Origin: Phyllobacteriaceae bacterium
GTDB lineage: Bacteria; Pseudomonadota; Alphaproteobacteria; Rhizobiales; Rhizobiaceae
Direction: 5' to 3'
NCBI GenBank assembly: GCA_023954255.1
Contig: JAMLIH010000001.1
Span: 56,411-120,410 of the forward strand
DNA: 64,000 nucleotides
A program made the position numbers and the translations under genes. Positions within the stretch are counted from its first letter, which is position 1, and every line of letters begins with the position of its first letter. The notes under the pieces were generated by a model. It ran no database searches, was not told the origin of the DNA, and saw only the letters and a program-made list of their open reading frames with translations. Of this stretch, positions 53,450-63,544 are shown piece by piece.

Positions 53450-54238
53450 TCAGTGAAACAGCCAGAAGTCGCTGTTGAACGCGCCATACAGTTTCGAACT
53501 GTGGATGAGCTCTGCTTTCGGGTTTTCCCCGCCTGCTCCGTAGGCAACGAAAAGCGGCATGAAATGCTCCGCCGTAGGATGGTTTTCCAGCGCGAACGGC
53601 GCATCTTCCTGCCAGTTGAGCAGGCTCTGGCGGTCGCCCGCCTTGAGCCTGTCACCGATCCATCCGGTGAAGGCATCGATGGCAGCAGCCGTTTGGGGAT
53701 CGACACCGCCACCGCGCATCGCGTGAAACATGGCACGCAGATTGTGGGTGATGTGGCCGGAGCCAACAACCAGCATGTTCTCGGCCCGAAACTTCTCCAG
53801 CGCCCTGCCCAGCCGGTAGTGGTGACTTGCATCCTCGTTCGGCTGAACCGACACCGGTACAACCGGGACCTCGCCGTCTGGATAGGCGAGAATCAGCGGC
53901 GTCCAGATACCGTGATCAAGCCCGCGCTGCGGGTTGAGCGATGCTTCGATGCCTTCGGAAGCAAAAACCCCGCGAACGCGCTCGGCCAGTTCCGGATCGC
54001 CTTCCGTGCGATAGCGCATTTCGTAGAGTTCCGGCTGAAAGCCGCCGAAATCGTAAATTGTCGCGGGTTCGGCGGCGGCACCGATTTCCGGCGCAAGCGT
54101 CTCGTAATGCGCCGAGGCGATGATGATCGCATCGGGCCTTGGATGTTCCTTGCCGAAGTTGATCAGAAAGTCGCGCACCGGCGATGGCGTGATCGCCACA
54201 TCGGGTGCGCCATGCGAAATGAAGAGTGACGGTTGCAT
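53450..54238 (-). CDS. DODA-type extradiol dioxygenase family protein (YgiD-like)
   Basis: Product of 262 residues, one metal site. The motifs SLFISHGAPDVA, SAHYETLAPEIG, DHGIWTPLILAYP, GSGHITHNLRAMFH and ENHPTAEHFMPLFVA give the His ligands of the LigB/DODA fold. Substrate unknown; homologues open catechol-type rings, E. coli YgiD has DOPA-related activity. Start ATG 54236-54238 (MQPSLFISHG). Stands alone, convergent to the lipoprotein gene with 22 bp between. Confidence 0.88.
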   Translation of the reverse strand: MQPSLFISHGAPDVAITPSPVRDFLINFGKEHPRPDAIIIASAHYETLAPEIGAAAEPATIYDFGGFQPELYEMRYRTEGDPELAERVRGVFASEGIEASLNPQRGLDHGIWTPLILAYPDGEVPVVPVSVQPNEDASHHYRLGRALEKFRAENMLVVGSGHITHNLRAMFHAMRGGGVDPQTAAAIDAFTGWIGDRLKAGDRQSLLNWQEDAPFALENHPTAEHFMPLFVAYGAGGENPKAELIHSSKLYGAFNSDFWLFH

Positions 54239-54389
54239 GTTCTTGCCCTCGAAATTTGTCCGGCCCACAGATAGGACCGACGGCAGGCAAGGAAAAGTTG
54301 TGACTGTTGCACACTGTGTTTACGAAACCATGGCTGCACAATGCGTTCACCGGCACATCATTCGGTACCGGCTGGCCGGATTGCCCGGT

Positions 54390-55631
54390 TCAAAGCGCCT
54401 TGAGAAACGCTACCAACTGCCGTTTTTCCTCATCCGTCAGGCTGATTTCCGGCACTTCGGTATGAGGTCCGTGCGGCGTCACGGTTCCGTCGACCTCCGG
54501 CAGCGTGGCGAACGGATCGGGCCGCGCCACATAGTGCTCCACCACTTCTTCCAGCGTTTCGATCTGGCCGGCATGCATGTAAGGCGCGCGCCGTGAAACC
54601 CCGCGCAGCCCCGGCGTCTTGAACGCACCCTCGAAGACTGCCGGATCCTCCGACATGAAGCGCAGTTCGCGGCATTGCAGCGGTTGGGCATCGCTATAGG
54701 GTCCGGCGCAGGAAAACAGGTCCTGTTTCAGGAACAGAACGGCAAAGGCCCGCCCGTAATCGGGCTTTTCGGGATCGCTCAGCGTGACTCCGGTATTGTG
54801 GAAGAACTGGTCGGTAAAAAGCGGGCCGCTGTGGCAATTGTCGCAGCGCGCCTTGCCGGCAAAAAGCTTGAACCCCTCAATCTCGTCGCCCGTCAGCCGG
54901 TCGGCCTCGGCGGGCTCCTGTCCCGCCAGCCTGGCGGCGAAGAAACGGTCCACCCTGCTTTCTTCCGGTTTGAGTGTGCGCTGGAAGGCTGCAATCGCCT
55001 TGCCGGTATTGGCAAAGACGCGGTTGATCGCATCCTGCACCTGTGGCGTCGCCGTGTCCCAGTTCTGCTGCGGGTTGCCTGGCAGAAGCGGCGATGCGAA
55101 ATACGGCCAGCCGGCGGTGTCCGGCACCGGTCCGAACAGTGCCTCGTATTCCGCCCGGTACCGGGTCACCACCTCGCGCGCCACCATGTCCCGCGTCATG
55201 CCGTGCTCGGCAGGCGTCTCCATCGGCTCCAGCGCCTGGCTCCACTGGCTGTCCTTGCGCCCGTCCCAGAAATACCAGTCGCCCCATTGCGCGCCGGCAA
55301 GCGGCATGGTGCGCCGAGGGGTCTGGTCGATGCCGAAGGCTCTCGGAATTCCGTCCTGAAACGCCTTGTCCGGTTGATGGCAAATGGCACAGGAAACGGC
55401 TGAGTTGGCGCTGAGCCCGGTATCGAAGAACAGCTTTTCACCCAGGGCTGCCGCGCGTGGATCATCGCCATAGCGGTTGGAGGGATCGGGCAGAAGCGGA
55501 GGAAGCGAGGAAAGCATGAACTCCTTCGCCCGCTTCATGTCATAGGGCGTCAGCTTGGGCCCGCCACAACCGGACATGGCAAGCCCGCAAAGGGCAAGCA
55601 GAAGGCCAAGCGTGGCGGAGCGGCGTTTCAC
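54390..55631 (-). CDS. Di-haem cytochrome c peroxidase-like lipoprotein (MauG/CCP)
   Basis: Product of 413 residues. A lipobox (LCGLAMSGC) suggests it is membrane-anchored, unlike the usual soluble peroxidases. Two haem-binding motifs are present: CAICHQ (about residue 82) and CDNCHS (about 275). The first domain also has the DTGLSANSAVSC and GAQWGDWYFWDGRKDSQWSQALEP segments of the family. Coupled by 6 bp to a FixH-like gene upstream. Role may be peroxide removal or a MauG-like cofactor oxidation; not decided by the sequence. Confidence 0.88.
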   Translation of the reverse strand: MKRRSATLGLLLALCGLAMSGCGGPKLTPYDMKRAKEFMLSSLPPLLPDPSNRYGDDPRAAALGEKLFFDTGLSANSAVSCAICHQPDKAFQDGIPRAFGIDQTPRRTMPLAGAQWGDWYFWDGRKDSQWSQALEPMETPAEHGMTRDMVAREVVTRYRAEYEALFGPVPDTAGWPYFASPLLPGNPQQNWDTATPQVQDAINRVFANTGKAIAAFQRTLKPEESRVDRFFAARLAGQEPAEADRLTGDEIEGFKLFAGKARCDNCHSGPLFTDQFFHNTGVTLSDPEKPDYGRAFAVLFLKQDLFSCAGPYSDAQPLQCRELRFMSEDPAVFEGAFKTPGLRGVSRRAPYMHAGQIETLEEVVEHYVARPDPFATLPEVDGTVTPHGPHTEVPEISLTDEEKRQLVAFLKAL

Positions 55632-55637
55632 CTCGCG

Positions 55638-56102
55638 CTACTCCAGCATCCGGTTGAAACTGACCGTATCTTCGCCGGCCTCCGCCCTGATCGTCACATC
55701 GAACTTCCAGTGCCCCACCATGGAGAACTTGATGCCGTCGATGAGATAGACACCGGGCTCTGCCTCTCCTGTTGCCGCCGGCACGGTTGGCAGCCCGTGA
55801 CCATGGGCCGGCATGCCGCCATCGACGACAACCTCGGCGCCGGTTACCGGTTTGCCGGAAGGATCTGTGATTTTCAGATGCCACACGCTGATGGGGCCGG
55901 TCGTAGGCTCCCCTTCGCTCGGCATGAAGGAAACGGTGTAAAGCCCATTGTCGCTCGGTTTCTCCGTGCGCATGTCCATACCCGATTGCTGCTGGCCGGA
56001 ATTTTGTTGATGACCCGGATGCTGTGCCTGCATCGACATCCAGACCAGATATCCGGCAGCAGCCACAAGCACCATACCGGCAAGAATTATGAGATTACGC
56101 AT
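55638..56102 (-). CDS. FixH/YtkA-like exported protein
   Basis: Product of 154 residues. One N-terminal helix (LIILAGMVLVAAAGYLVWMSM), a His/Gln/Met-rich linker (QHPGHQQNSGQQQSGMDM), then a beta-sandwich-like domain with SVWHLKITDPSGKPVTGAEVVVDGGMPAHGHG and GIKFSMVGHWKFDV. This fits the YtkA-like/FixH class. The Met/His content may indicate copper binding (inferred). It is 6 bp ahead of the di-haem peroxidase gene, so a function in the same pathway is likely. Confidence 0.78.
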   Translation of the reverse strand: MRNLIILAGMVLVAAAGYLVWMSMQAQHPGHQQNSGQQQSGMDMRTEKPSDNGLYTVSFMPSEGEPTTGPISVWHLKITDPSGKPVTGAEVVVDGGMPAHGHGLPTVPAATGEAEPGVYLIDGIKFSMVGHWKFDVTIRAEAGEDTVSFNRMLE

Positions 56103-56146
56103 GGCATGTCCTTCCCGTTAACCCCTGATTCTGTCCAGGCCCCAAA

Positions 56147-56923
56147 TCAGTTTTGCTGCTTGCGCCGCCGTCCTTCAAGGGCCGCGACGACGCCGCGAAG
56201 CGTCTGTATTTCCTGTTCCTGCAACTTCATGTGGACGAAAATGTTGCGAACCGTCTGCGCCATGCGGTCGCGCCTTTCTGCTGGAAAGAAATAGCCCGCA
56301 TCGTCGAGCGCCTGTTCCACATGCTCCATCAGGCCGACCAGATGCTTTCGATCGGCGATAACCCGCTCGCCCGAACCGAAAGCGTCGAATGCCGGATTGC
56401 TGTCCGCCGTCTTCATCCATTCATAGCTCATCAACAGCACGGCCTGGGCAATGTTGAGCGAGGCAAAGGCCGGATTGACCGGAAAGGTGACGATCTCGTC
56501 GGCGAGGATGATTTCGTCATTGTTGAGACCCCAGCGCTCGCGGCCATACAGAATGCCCGTCTTTTCACCGGCAAGGAACCGGCGCCTGAGATCGCCTGCC
56601 GCCTCTTCCGGCCCCCTCACCGGCTTGACGATGTCGCGGGGCCGCGCCGTCGTCGCCATCACGAAGGAAAGATCGGCAACCGCCTCTTCAAGCGTTGCGT
56701 GGACGCTGGCGTTCTCCACCACATGCAGGGCACCGCTGGCCGCCTTGGTGGCGTGTTCGTTGGGCCAGCCGTCACGCGGTGCCACCAGCCGCAGCTCTGC
56801 AAGGCCGAAATTTGCCATGGCGCGCGCCACCATGCCGATATTCTGCCCGAGTTGCGGCTCGCACAGGATGACGGCAGGGCCCTCGGCAATCAACGGCTTG
56901 TTCTTGAAGTCGGTACCGGACAT
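56147..56923 (-). CDS. trmJ: tRNA/rRNA methyltransferase TrmJ
   Basis: SpoU-class (SPOUT) RNA methyltransferase of 258 residues. Motifs NIGMVARAMANFGLAELRLVAPRDGW (motif 1), TGILYGRERWGLNNDEI (motif 2) and ASLNIAQAVLLMSYEWM (motif 3) form the trefoil-knot SAM site. TrmJ methylates the ribose at position 32 of tRNA. ATG 56921-56923 (MSGTDFKNK) is selected over the open frame to 57037. Divergent from icd with a 199-bp gap. Confidence 0.93.
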   Translation of the reverse strand: MSGTDFKNKPLIAEGPAVILCEPQLGQNIGMVARAMANFGLAELRLVAPRDGWPNEHATKAASGALHVVENASVHATLEEAVADLSFVMATTARPRDIVKPVRGPEEAAGDLRRRFLAGEKTGILYGRERWGLNNDEIILADEIVTFPVNPAFASLNIAQAVLLMSYEWMKTADSNPAFDAFGSGERVIADRKHLVGLMEHVEQALDDAGYFFPAERRDRMAQTVRNIFVHMKLQEQEIQTLRGVVAALEGRRRKQQN

Positions 56924-57122
56924 GGATTTCCTTCGCTGCTGCTGCCTCTCCTGCCACAGCATGCGCCAAAGCGGAAGCCTGCAAGTCCCCGGTAAATGAC
57001 GCAATACGAAAGCCTGACGCATCTCTCTTTGCAGCACCAGACAGACTTTGCTAAGAGACCATCAACCGTTTCTTTCCGGCGGTCTCCCGCCGTTTCATTC
57101 TCACATTGGGGAATTTTCCAAC

Positions 57123-58332
57123 ATGGCAAAAATCAAGGTCGCAAACCCGGTCGTCGAACTCGATGGCGACGAGATGACCCGCATCATCTGGCAGTTCATC
57201 AAGGACAAGCTGATCCACCCCTATCTCGACATCGACCTTGAATATTACGACCTCGGCATCGAATACCGCGACAAGACCGACGATCAGGTCACCATCGATG
57301 CCGCCAATGCCATCAAGAAACACGGCGTCGGCGTCAAATGCGCCACGATCACGCCGGACGAGGCCCGCGTCGAGGAATTCGGCCTCAAGAAGATGTGGAA
57401 GTCGCCCAACGGCACGATCCGCAACATTCTGGGCGGCGTCATCTTCCGCGAGCCGATTATCATCCGCAACGTGCCGCGTCTGGTGCCAGGCTGGACCCAG
57501 CCGATCATCGTCGGCCGCCATGCTTTCGGCGACCAGTACCGCGCCACCGACTTCCGCTTCCCCGGCAAGGGCAAGCTGACGATCAAGTTCGTCGGCGAGG
57601 ATGGCGAGACCATCGAGCACGAGGTCTATGACGCGCCGGGCGCCGGCGTTGCCATGGCGATGTACAACCTCGACGAGTCGATCCGCGACTTCGCCCGCGC
57701 TTCGATGAACTATGCGCTGGGCCGCAAGGTGCCCTGCTACCTGTCGACCAAGAACACGATCCTGAAAGCCTATGACGGCCGCTTCAAGGATATCTTCCAG
57801 GAAGTCTACGAGGCCGAATTCGAGGCGAAGTTCAAGGAAGCCAACATCTGGTACGAACACCGCCTGATCGACGACATGGTGGCCTCCGCGCTGAAATGGT
57901 CCGGCGGCTATGTCTGGGCCTGCAAGAACTACGATGGCGACGTGCAGTCCGACACCGTTGCCCAGGGCTTCGGCTCGCTGGGTCTGATGACCTCCGTTCT
58001 GATGACGCCTGACGGCAAGACGGTGGAAGCCGAGGCCGCCCACGGCACGGTTACCCGCCACTACCGCCAGCACCAGAAGGGCGAAGCGACCTCGACCAAC
58101 TCGATTGCCTCGATCTTTGCATGGACACGGGCCTGCCCACCGCGCCAAGCTCGACGACAATCCCGAGCTTGCCAAATTCGCCGACACGCTGGAACAGGTC
58201 TGCATCCATACCGTCGAGGACGGCTACATGACCAAGGATCTGGCACTGCTGATCGGCCCCGACCAGCCCTGGCTAGACACCATCGGCTTCCTCGACAAGG
58301 TCGACGAATACCTGCAGAAGGCAATGAGCTGA
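57123..58332 (+). CDS. icd: NADP-dependent isocitrate dehydrogenase, frameshifted
   Basis: TCA-cycle enzyme. The main frame carries [31 protein letters not shown], the substrate-binding loop [19 protein letters not shown] and the dinucleotide-binding loop of the second half ([33 protein letters not shown]). At 58129-58138 it reads GGGCCTGCCC where relatives have GGGGCCTGGCCC, so two Gs are missing. The other frame then continues [64 protein letters not shown] to the stop. Restored length is 403 residues, normal for this class. Both losses are in G runs, so I favour a sequencing error. Confidence 0.94.
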
Positions 58333-58359
58333 TCTGCCAGTTCCAGGTTGAGTTAGGAG

Positions 58360-58384
58360 AAGCCGGGCGATTGCCCGGCTTTTT
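58360..58384 (+). terminator. Rho-independent terminator of icd
   Basis: AAGCCGGGC (58360-58368), loop GATT, GCCCGGCTT (58373-58381), then TTT. The nine-base stem is perfect and is followed by the T-tract. It begins 28 bp after the icd stop and faces the plus strand. Confidence 0.9.
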
Positions 58385-58464
58385 GTTTTCTCCCGATTGC
58401 TGACGTTTCCCGTCACCCTGCGCTTTGCTAGGATTGAGCCATCCTGGAGAAACGGAACATAACC

Positions 58465-58821
58465 ATGAAGCGCATGCTGGAAATCTGGCGCCATCACAAG
58501 ATACTGGCTACCGCCTTCGCGGTAATGGCTGTCATCACCCTTGCACTGGGCTTGCGGCTTGCCTTCTTCAGCGTCTACTGGGCAACACACCGTGACTTGC
58601 CGGTGGAAGCCTGGATGCCGTTGGGCTACATCGCCAGATCCCACGGCATTCCCGTCGACCGTCTCAAGCAGGTCACGGACGGCAATGTGGGCGACCGGGA
58701 TCGCCGCGCGGTATCGGAAGTTGCCGGCGAAATGGGCATCACCACCCGGCAACTGATCGAACGGCTGGAAAAGGAGATCGCAGCCTACAAGCAGGAACGC
58801 CGCATCGGAGCCGGCTCCTGA
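58465..58821 (+). CDS. Small membrane protein coupled to the DedA gene
   Basis: Product of 118 residues. One N-terminal helix (KILATAFAVMAVITLALGLRLAFF) then a polar domain with HRDLPVEAWMPLGYIARSHGIPVDRLKQVTDGNV and a C-terminal charged helix. The VEAWMPLGYIARSHGIP pattern recalls short proteins that lie next to DedA genes; no function is known. The stop shares its A with the start of the DedA gene (TGATG), implying coupling. Confidence 0.72.
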   Translation: MKRMLEIWRHHKILATAFAVMAVITLALGLRLAFFSVYWATHRDLPVEAWMPLGYIARSHGIPVDRLKQVTDGNVGDRDRRAVSEVAGEMGITTRQLIERLEKEIAAYKQERRIGAGS

Positions 58822-59432
58822 TGGAGTTTGCCGCCTATCTCAACGACTACGGCCTGCCGCTTGTCTTTGCCGTTGCCTTTCTTTCCTGCCTGGCGGTGCC
58901 GATCCCCGCTTCGCTGATCTTCATGGCTGCCGGTACGCTGGCAGCCGGCGGCCAGTTCGGCATCACGGCTCTATGGCTGGCCGGTCTCGCCGGTGCCGTG
59001 CTGGGAGACCAGACCGGCTTTTTCGCCGGCAGGCTTCTTTCCGGGCGGGTTCTGGCCTTTTCGCAAAACCACGGAAAACTGGCTGCGGGACTTGGAAAGG
59101 CGCGCGATTTCGAGACCCGCTGGGGATCAGCGGCGATTTTCTTCAGCCGTTGGCTGGCAAGCCCGCTTGGACCCTGGATCAACCTTTCCAGCGGGCTGAC
59201 GCGGGTTTCATGGCCATCCTTCCTGATATGGGATGTCGCCGGCGAAGCGGTCTGGGTAACGCTCTATCTCGCACTTGGCTGGCTGTTTTCAAGTCAGGCA
59301 CAAATGGTCGCCGACCTGATCGGCAACGCCGTCTGGCTCATCATCGCCTTTGGCCTGACCGTATTGCTTGGCCGCAGCCTGCTGAAGGCCGCCAGGGAAC
59401 ACAGGCACGGCAATCCGCCATCCACCGGTTAG
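58821..59432 (+). CDS. DedA family membrane protein
   Basis: Product of 203 residues with the DedA signature: the FLSCLAVPIPASLIFMAAGTLA re-entrant region, AVLGDQTGFFAGRLLSGR and FFSRWLASPLGPWINLSSGLTRVSWPSFLIWDVAGEAVW. DedA proteins take part in lipid carrier recycling and membrane homeostasis. Coupled to the small membrane protein upstream. Its 3' end overlaps the ATP-grasp gene on the other strand by four bases. Confidence 0.9.
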   Translation: MEFAAYLNDYGLPLVFAVAFLSCLAVPIPASLIFMAAGTLAAGGQFGITALWLAGLAGAVLGDQTGFFAGRLLSGRVLAFSQNHGKLAAGLGKARDFETRWGSAAIFFSRWLASPLGPWINLSSGLTRVSWPSFLIWDVAGEAVWVTLYLALGWLFSSQAQMVADLIGNAVWLIIAFGLTVLLGRSLLKAAREHRHGNPPSTG

Positions 59433-60250
59433 GCCGTCATCGGCCTGTCCCGGTCGTCTTCGCGTTCGAGCCAGTCGGATATCAGCGCGGCCGTATCGAT
59501 GCCCAACGCCCTCAACCCCTCATTGCCGAAGCGAACATTGGCCTCGATGACATACCAGTGGCCATCGACACAGGCGAGGTCGAAACCGGCGTGATTGATG
59601 CCGAGTGCCGTGGCGATGCGCGTTACCAGGGCAAGAGCCGACTCCGGCACGGCGGAGAAATCGTAATCGGCGCCCCGCGCGATGTTGTGGTGAAACCCCT
59701 CGCCGCTGCGCCAGTATGCACCGACAACCGCATCGCCGATCCACACCACCCTGAGATCGCGGCCGATCGCCAGATATTCCTGCGCATACAACACGGAAAG
59801 CCCCGGCAGCAGATCGAACAGCGCGGCGCGGCCGTCGATCCGGAACACGCCCTGTCCCATCGAACTGCGCGGCTCCTTGACGACCATGGGAAAGCCCAGT
59901 TCCTCCACCGCCCGCGCAGCGCTTTCCGCCGTTGCCGGCAGGATCAGCGTTGCCGGCATGTGCTCGGGCGCAGCCAGCCACATGGCACGGGTGAACTGCA
60001 CCTTGTCCTGGCCGAAGCGGTAGCTGGCGATGCTGGGAAAGATCCGGCAGCCGAGAACATGGACCAGCAGATTGATCTGCCACTCTTCGGGAAAAAGTAC
60101 CCAGTCCGCCCGGCGCAGCGCGTCATGGGCGGCAAACATGGCTTCGGGTTTTACGGCCTCGACACCGTCTATTCCCAGGGTTCGGAAGACATCGAAGCTG
60201 ACAAGACGCTGGCTGCGCTTCAAGACACACGCCTCGGACACTTCCCTCAA
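59429..60250 (-). CDS. ATP-grasp protein, RimK-like
   Basis: Product of 273 residues by the visible frame, which starts with a non-ATG codon (TTG at 60248-60250). ATP-grasp features: KEPRSSMGQGVFRIDG (nucleotide lid), VVWIGDAVVGAYWRSGEG and NHAGFDLACVDGHWYVIEANVRFGNEGL (Mg-binding acidic/Asn pair). RimK-type ligases add Glu or similar. Upstream another frame (about 60275-60360) reads [26 protein letters not shown], which could be the true N-terminus joined by an indel near 60275. Substrate unknown. Confidence 0.75.
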   Translation of the reverse strand: MREVSEACVLKRSQRLVSFDVFRTLGIDGVEAVKPEAMFAAHDALRRADWVLFPEEWQINLLVHVLGCRIFPSIASYRFGQDKVQFTRAMWLAAPEHMPATLILPATAESAARAVEELGFPMVVKEPRSSMGQGVFRIDGRAALFDLLPGLSVLYAQEYLAIGRDLRVVWIGDAVVGAYWRSGEGFHHNIARGADYDFSAVPESALALVTRIATALGINHAGFDLACVDGHWYVIEANVRFGNEGLRALGIDTAALISDWLEREDDRDRPMTA

Positions 60251-60358
60251 GGGGAAGCCGGCGCCAATTATGCCGCTTTCGAAATCCTGTCAATCGGCAA
60301 ATGCCGGCCGCAGAACGAGCTACAGGGCCGGTGCAGGACGTAGATCTGGGCCGGGTCG

Positions 60359-63019
60359 TCAGCCGGCAAGCGCAGCGCGCACGGCAGCCAGGGCTTCGTC
60401 GGCCTTTGCGCCATCGGGACCGCCGGCCTGTGCCATGTCGGGCCTGCCGCCGCCACCCTTGCCGCCCACGGCGGAAGACGCCTCGCGCACCAGATCGACC
60501 GCGCTTACCCTGCCGGCAAGATCGTCGGTGACACCGACCACAACGGCTGCCTTGCCATCCTCGGTGCGACTGACCATGGCCACGACGCCGGAACCGATGC
60601 GCGCCTTTGCCTCGTCCACCAGCCCCTTCAGGTCTTTCGCCGGGATGCCGTCGAGCACCTGGCCCTGGAAGGAAACTCCACCGATTTCCTCGACTTCGGC
60701 TGCAGTTGCGCCGCCTCCGCCGCCAAGCGCCAGTTTCTTCTTCGCCTCGGCAAGCTCGCGCTCGAGCCGCTTGCGCTCTTCCACCAGCGCGCCGACCCGC
60801 GCCACCGCATCCTGCGGCGGCACTTTCAGCAGGTCTGCAATGTCATGGACGCGCGCTTCCTGTTCTTCCAGATAGGACAGCGCATCGCCGCCGGTCAGCG
60901 CCTCGATGCGGCGCACGCCGGAAGCAACCGCGCTTTCGCCCAGCAGCTTGATGACGCCGATCTCGCCGGTATTGGCAACATGGGTGCCGCCGCACAGTTC
61001 CAGCGAATAGGTCTTGCCGGCCTTGGGGCCGCGCTTTGCCGTTCCCATGGAGACGACACGCACCTCGTCACCGTATTTTTCGCCGAACAGCGCCATGGCG
61101 CCAGCCTCGATCGCATCGTCGACGGCCATCAGCCGCGTTGAAACGGGTGCGGACTGCTGCACGATCTCGTTGGCGATTTCCTCGACCTCGGCCAGTTCCG
61201 CCGCGTCGATCGCCTTGGGATGGGAAAAGTCGAAACGCAGCCGGTTGGGGGCGACCAGCGATCCCTTCTGCGCCACATGCTCGCCCAGCACGTTGCGCAG
61301 CGCCTCATGCACCAGATGCGTCGCCGAATGGTGCCGGCGTAGCCCGGAGCGCGCACCATGATCGACTTCGAGCTCGACCGCCATGCCCGGCGTCAGTTCA
61401 CCCTCGCCAACCCTGCCATAATGGACGTACAGCCCCTCGCCGCGCTTCCTGGTGTCTGTAACCTCGATGCGCCCACCCTCGAAGCGGATTTCACCCCGGT
61501 CGCCCTGCTGGCCGCCCGATTCACCATAAAACGGCGTCTGGTTGACGATGACGGCGACCGCATCGCCCGCTTTCGCCTGATTGGCCAGCTTGCCGTCGAT
61601 GACAATCGCCTGGACAACGCCTTCGGCCTGTTCGGTTTCATAACCGAGAAATTCCGTCGCGCCGTGCTGCTCCTTCAGTTCGAACCACACCCGCTCGTCG
61701 GCAGCCTCTCCCGATCCCGCCCAGGAAGCGCGCGCCTCCGCCTTCTGGCGCTCCATGGCGGCGTTGAAACCGTCGGTATCAACACCGATGCCGCGCCGGC
61801 GCAGGGCATCCTGCGTCAGGTCGAGCGGAAAACCATAGGTGTCGTAGAGCTTGAAGGCGGTCTCGCCGTCGAGCCGGTCGCCTTCGCTCATGCTGTCCGT
61901 TGCCTCGCCGAGCAGGGTAAGCCCGCGATCGAGCGTGCGGCGGAAGCGGGTCTCTTCCAGTTCCAGCGTCTCGGAAATCAGTTTCCCGGCCCGCACCAGT
62001 TCGGGATAGGCACCGCCCATTTCACCGACGAGTGCCGGCACCAGGCGATACATCAGCGGGTCCTTTGCACCGAGAAGTCTGGCATGGCGCATGGCACGCC
62101 GCATGATGCGGCGCAGCACGTAGCCCCTGCCCTCGTTGGACGGCAGAACGCCGTCTGCAATCAGGAAGGCCGAGGCCCGCAGATGGTCGGCGATCACCCG
62201 GTGGCTCGGTACCTTGTCGCCTTCGGCGGCAACACTGGTAGCCTCGACGCTTGCCGCAATCAGGGTTCTGAACAGGTCGATGTCGTAATTGTCATGCACG
62301 CCCTGCATGACGGCGGCGATGCGCTCAAGCCCCATGCCGGTATCGATCGACGGCTTGGGCAGGTCGATGCGTTCATCGGGGGTTACCTGCTCGAACTGCA
62401 TGAAGACCAGGTTCCAGATCTCGATGAAGCGGTCGCCGTCCTCGTCCGGGCTTCCCGGCGGGCCGCCGGGAATGTGGTCGCCGTGGTCGTAGAAGATTTC
62501 CGAGCATGGGCCGCAGGGGCCGGTATCGCCCATCGCCCAGAAATTGTCATGGGTGGCGATGCGGATGATCCGCTGCTCAGGCAGGCCGGCGATCTTCTTC
62601 CACAGGTCGAAGGCCTGATCGTCCGTATGATAGACGGTGACCATCAGCCGGTCCTGATCAAGGCCGAACTCCTTCGTCAGCAATTCCCAGGCATGCGAGA
62701 TCGCCTCTTCCTTGAAGTAGTCGCCGAAGGAGAAATTGCCGAGCATCTCGAAGAAGGTGTGGTGGCGCGCGGTGTAGCCGACATTGTCGAGATCGTTGTG
62801 CTTGCCGCCGGCGCGCACGCAGCGCTGCGCCGTGGTCGCGCGGCTGTAAGGTCTCTTTTCCAGCCCGGTGAAAACATTCTTGAACTGCACCATGCCCGAA
62901 TTGGTGAACATCAGCGTCGGGTCGTTGCGCGGCACGAGCGGACTCGAGGCGACGACCTCATGGCCCTTGCCCTTGAAGAAATCGAGAAAGCCCGAACGGA
63001 TTTCGTTGACGCCACGCAT
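60359..63019 (-). CDS. alaS: Alanyl-tRNA synthetase
   Basis: Class II synthetase of 886 residues. The catalytic domain shows [45 protein letters not shown] and [19 protein letters not shown]. The editing domain has [13 protein letters not shown] and [13 protein letters not shown] (both zinc-ligand motifs), and the C-terminal DHHA-type part runs to the end. ATG 63017-63019 ([15 protein letters not shown]) is the family start. It follows recA on the minus strand, the standard recA-alaS order. Confidence 0.97.
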   Translation of the reverse strand: MRGVNEIRSGFLDFFKGKGHEVVASSPLVPRNDPTLMFTNSGMVQFKNVFTGLEKRPYSRATTAQRCVRAGGKHNDLDNVGYTARHHTFFEMLGNFSFGDYFKEEAISHAWELLTKEFGLDQDRLMVTVYHTDDQAFDLWKKIAGLPEQRIIRIATHDNFWAMGDTGPCGPCSEIFYDHGDHIPGGPPGSPDEDGDRFIEIWNLVFMQFEQVTPDERIDLPKPSIDTGMGLERIAAVMQGVHDNYDIDLFRTLIAASVEATSVAAEGDKVPSHRVIADHLRASAFLIADGVLPSNEGRGYVLRRIMRRAMRHARLLGAKDPLMYRLVPALVGEMGGAYPELVRAGKLISETLELEETRFRRTLDRGLTLLGEATDSMSEGDRLDGETAFKLYDTYGFPLDLTQDALRRRGIGVDTDGFNAAMERQKAEARASWAGSGEAADERVWFELKEQHGATEFLGYETEQAEGVVQAIVIDGKLANQAKAGDAVAVIVNQTPFYGESGGQQGDRGEIRFEGGRIEVTDTRKRGEGLYVHYGRVGEGELTPGMAVELEVDHGARSGLRRHHSATHLVHEALRNVLGEHVAQKGSLVAPNRLRFDFSHPKAIDAAELAEVEEIANEIVQQSAPVSTRLMAVDDAIEAGAMALFGEKYGDEVRVVSMGTAKRGPKAGKTYSLELCGGTHVANTGEIGVIKLLGESAVASGVRRIEALTGGDALSYLEEQEARVHDIADLLKVPPQDAVARVGALVEERKRLERELAEAKKKLALGGGGGATAAEVEEIGGVSFQGQVLDGIPAKDLKGLVDEAKARIGSGVVAMVSRTEDGKAAVVVGVTDDLAGRVSAVDLVREASSAVGGKGGGGRPDMAQAGGPDGAKADEALAAVRAALAG

Positions 63020-63544
63020 GGAAATTATCACCGGATCGATACTGTGGTTGTTGCCGGAAACAGGCCGTGCACCACCTTGCCGTGGCAGCGCGGCCGCATC
63101 TTTTCCGCAGGGATCAGGGCCCTGCCGTAGATGGCGTCACACTGCCCCGCTTACAAGCCGCGCCGGTTGTTCCGGGACATGTGGGGCGCTTTTAGACGAG
63201 GCTGGAAAAACTGTCCACTGCTGGGTCGATTTCGACGGGATCGGCAAGATCGAAATATGTATGGCCGATCGGCCAATTGGCACCCTGCTCCCGCCTGCCG
63301 GCCGACTGCCCGGTAAACGCAATGGCGAACTGGCTTGAAACGCCCGGTGCCACGTCATTGCGGCATGCCGCTTCAACGAAAAACGCGGCGGAAGACCGCC
63401 GCGTTGCATTTTGAGGATGGCAGCGCAAGCAAAGCAGCCCTGCTGGCGACCAGCGAGCACGAGGAGCGCATATCCGGCGGATGCCCCTGGCCCTACCCGG
63501 TTTAAGCCGGCCGGGCCTGTAGAAATCCGCGGCCAGCCCTCTCC
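63020..63544. other. recA-alaS intergenic region (525 bp)
   Basis: No credible gene. It contains the recA terminator at 63377-63405 and should hold the alaS promoter, for which I find no strong pair. The short plus-strand frame around 63130-63340 is Trp/Arg-rich with no family resemblance and overlaps the terminator's 5' side. Confidence 0.5.
63377..63405 (-). terminator. Rho-independent terminator of recA
   Basis: Minus-strand reading: AACGCGGCGG, TCTT, CCGCCGCGTT, then TTTCG; the ten-base stem (63382-63391 and 63396-63405) is perfect and the T-tract is at 63377-63383. It lies about 140 bp after the recA stop, so the mRNA has a fair 3' tail. The plus strand has only a short GCATTTT on the other side, so it works best toward alaS. 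Confidence 0.85.

Noticed and set aside
61358-63130. 590-codon frame antisense to alaS
   Set aside because: Mirror image of a conserved synthetase; Arg/His-rich with no homology visible.
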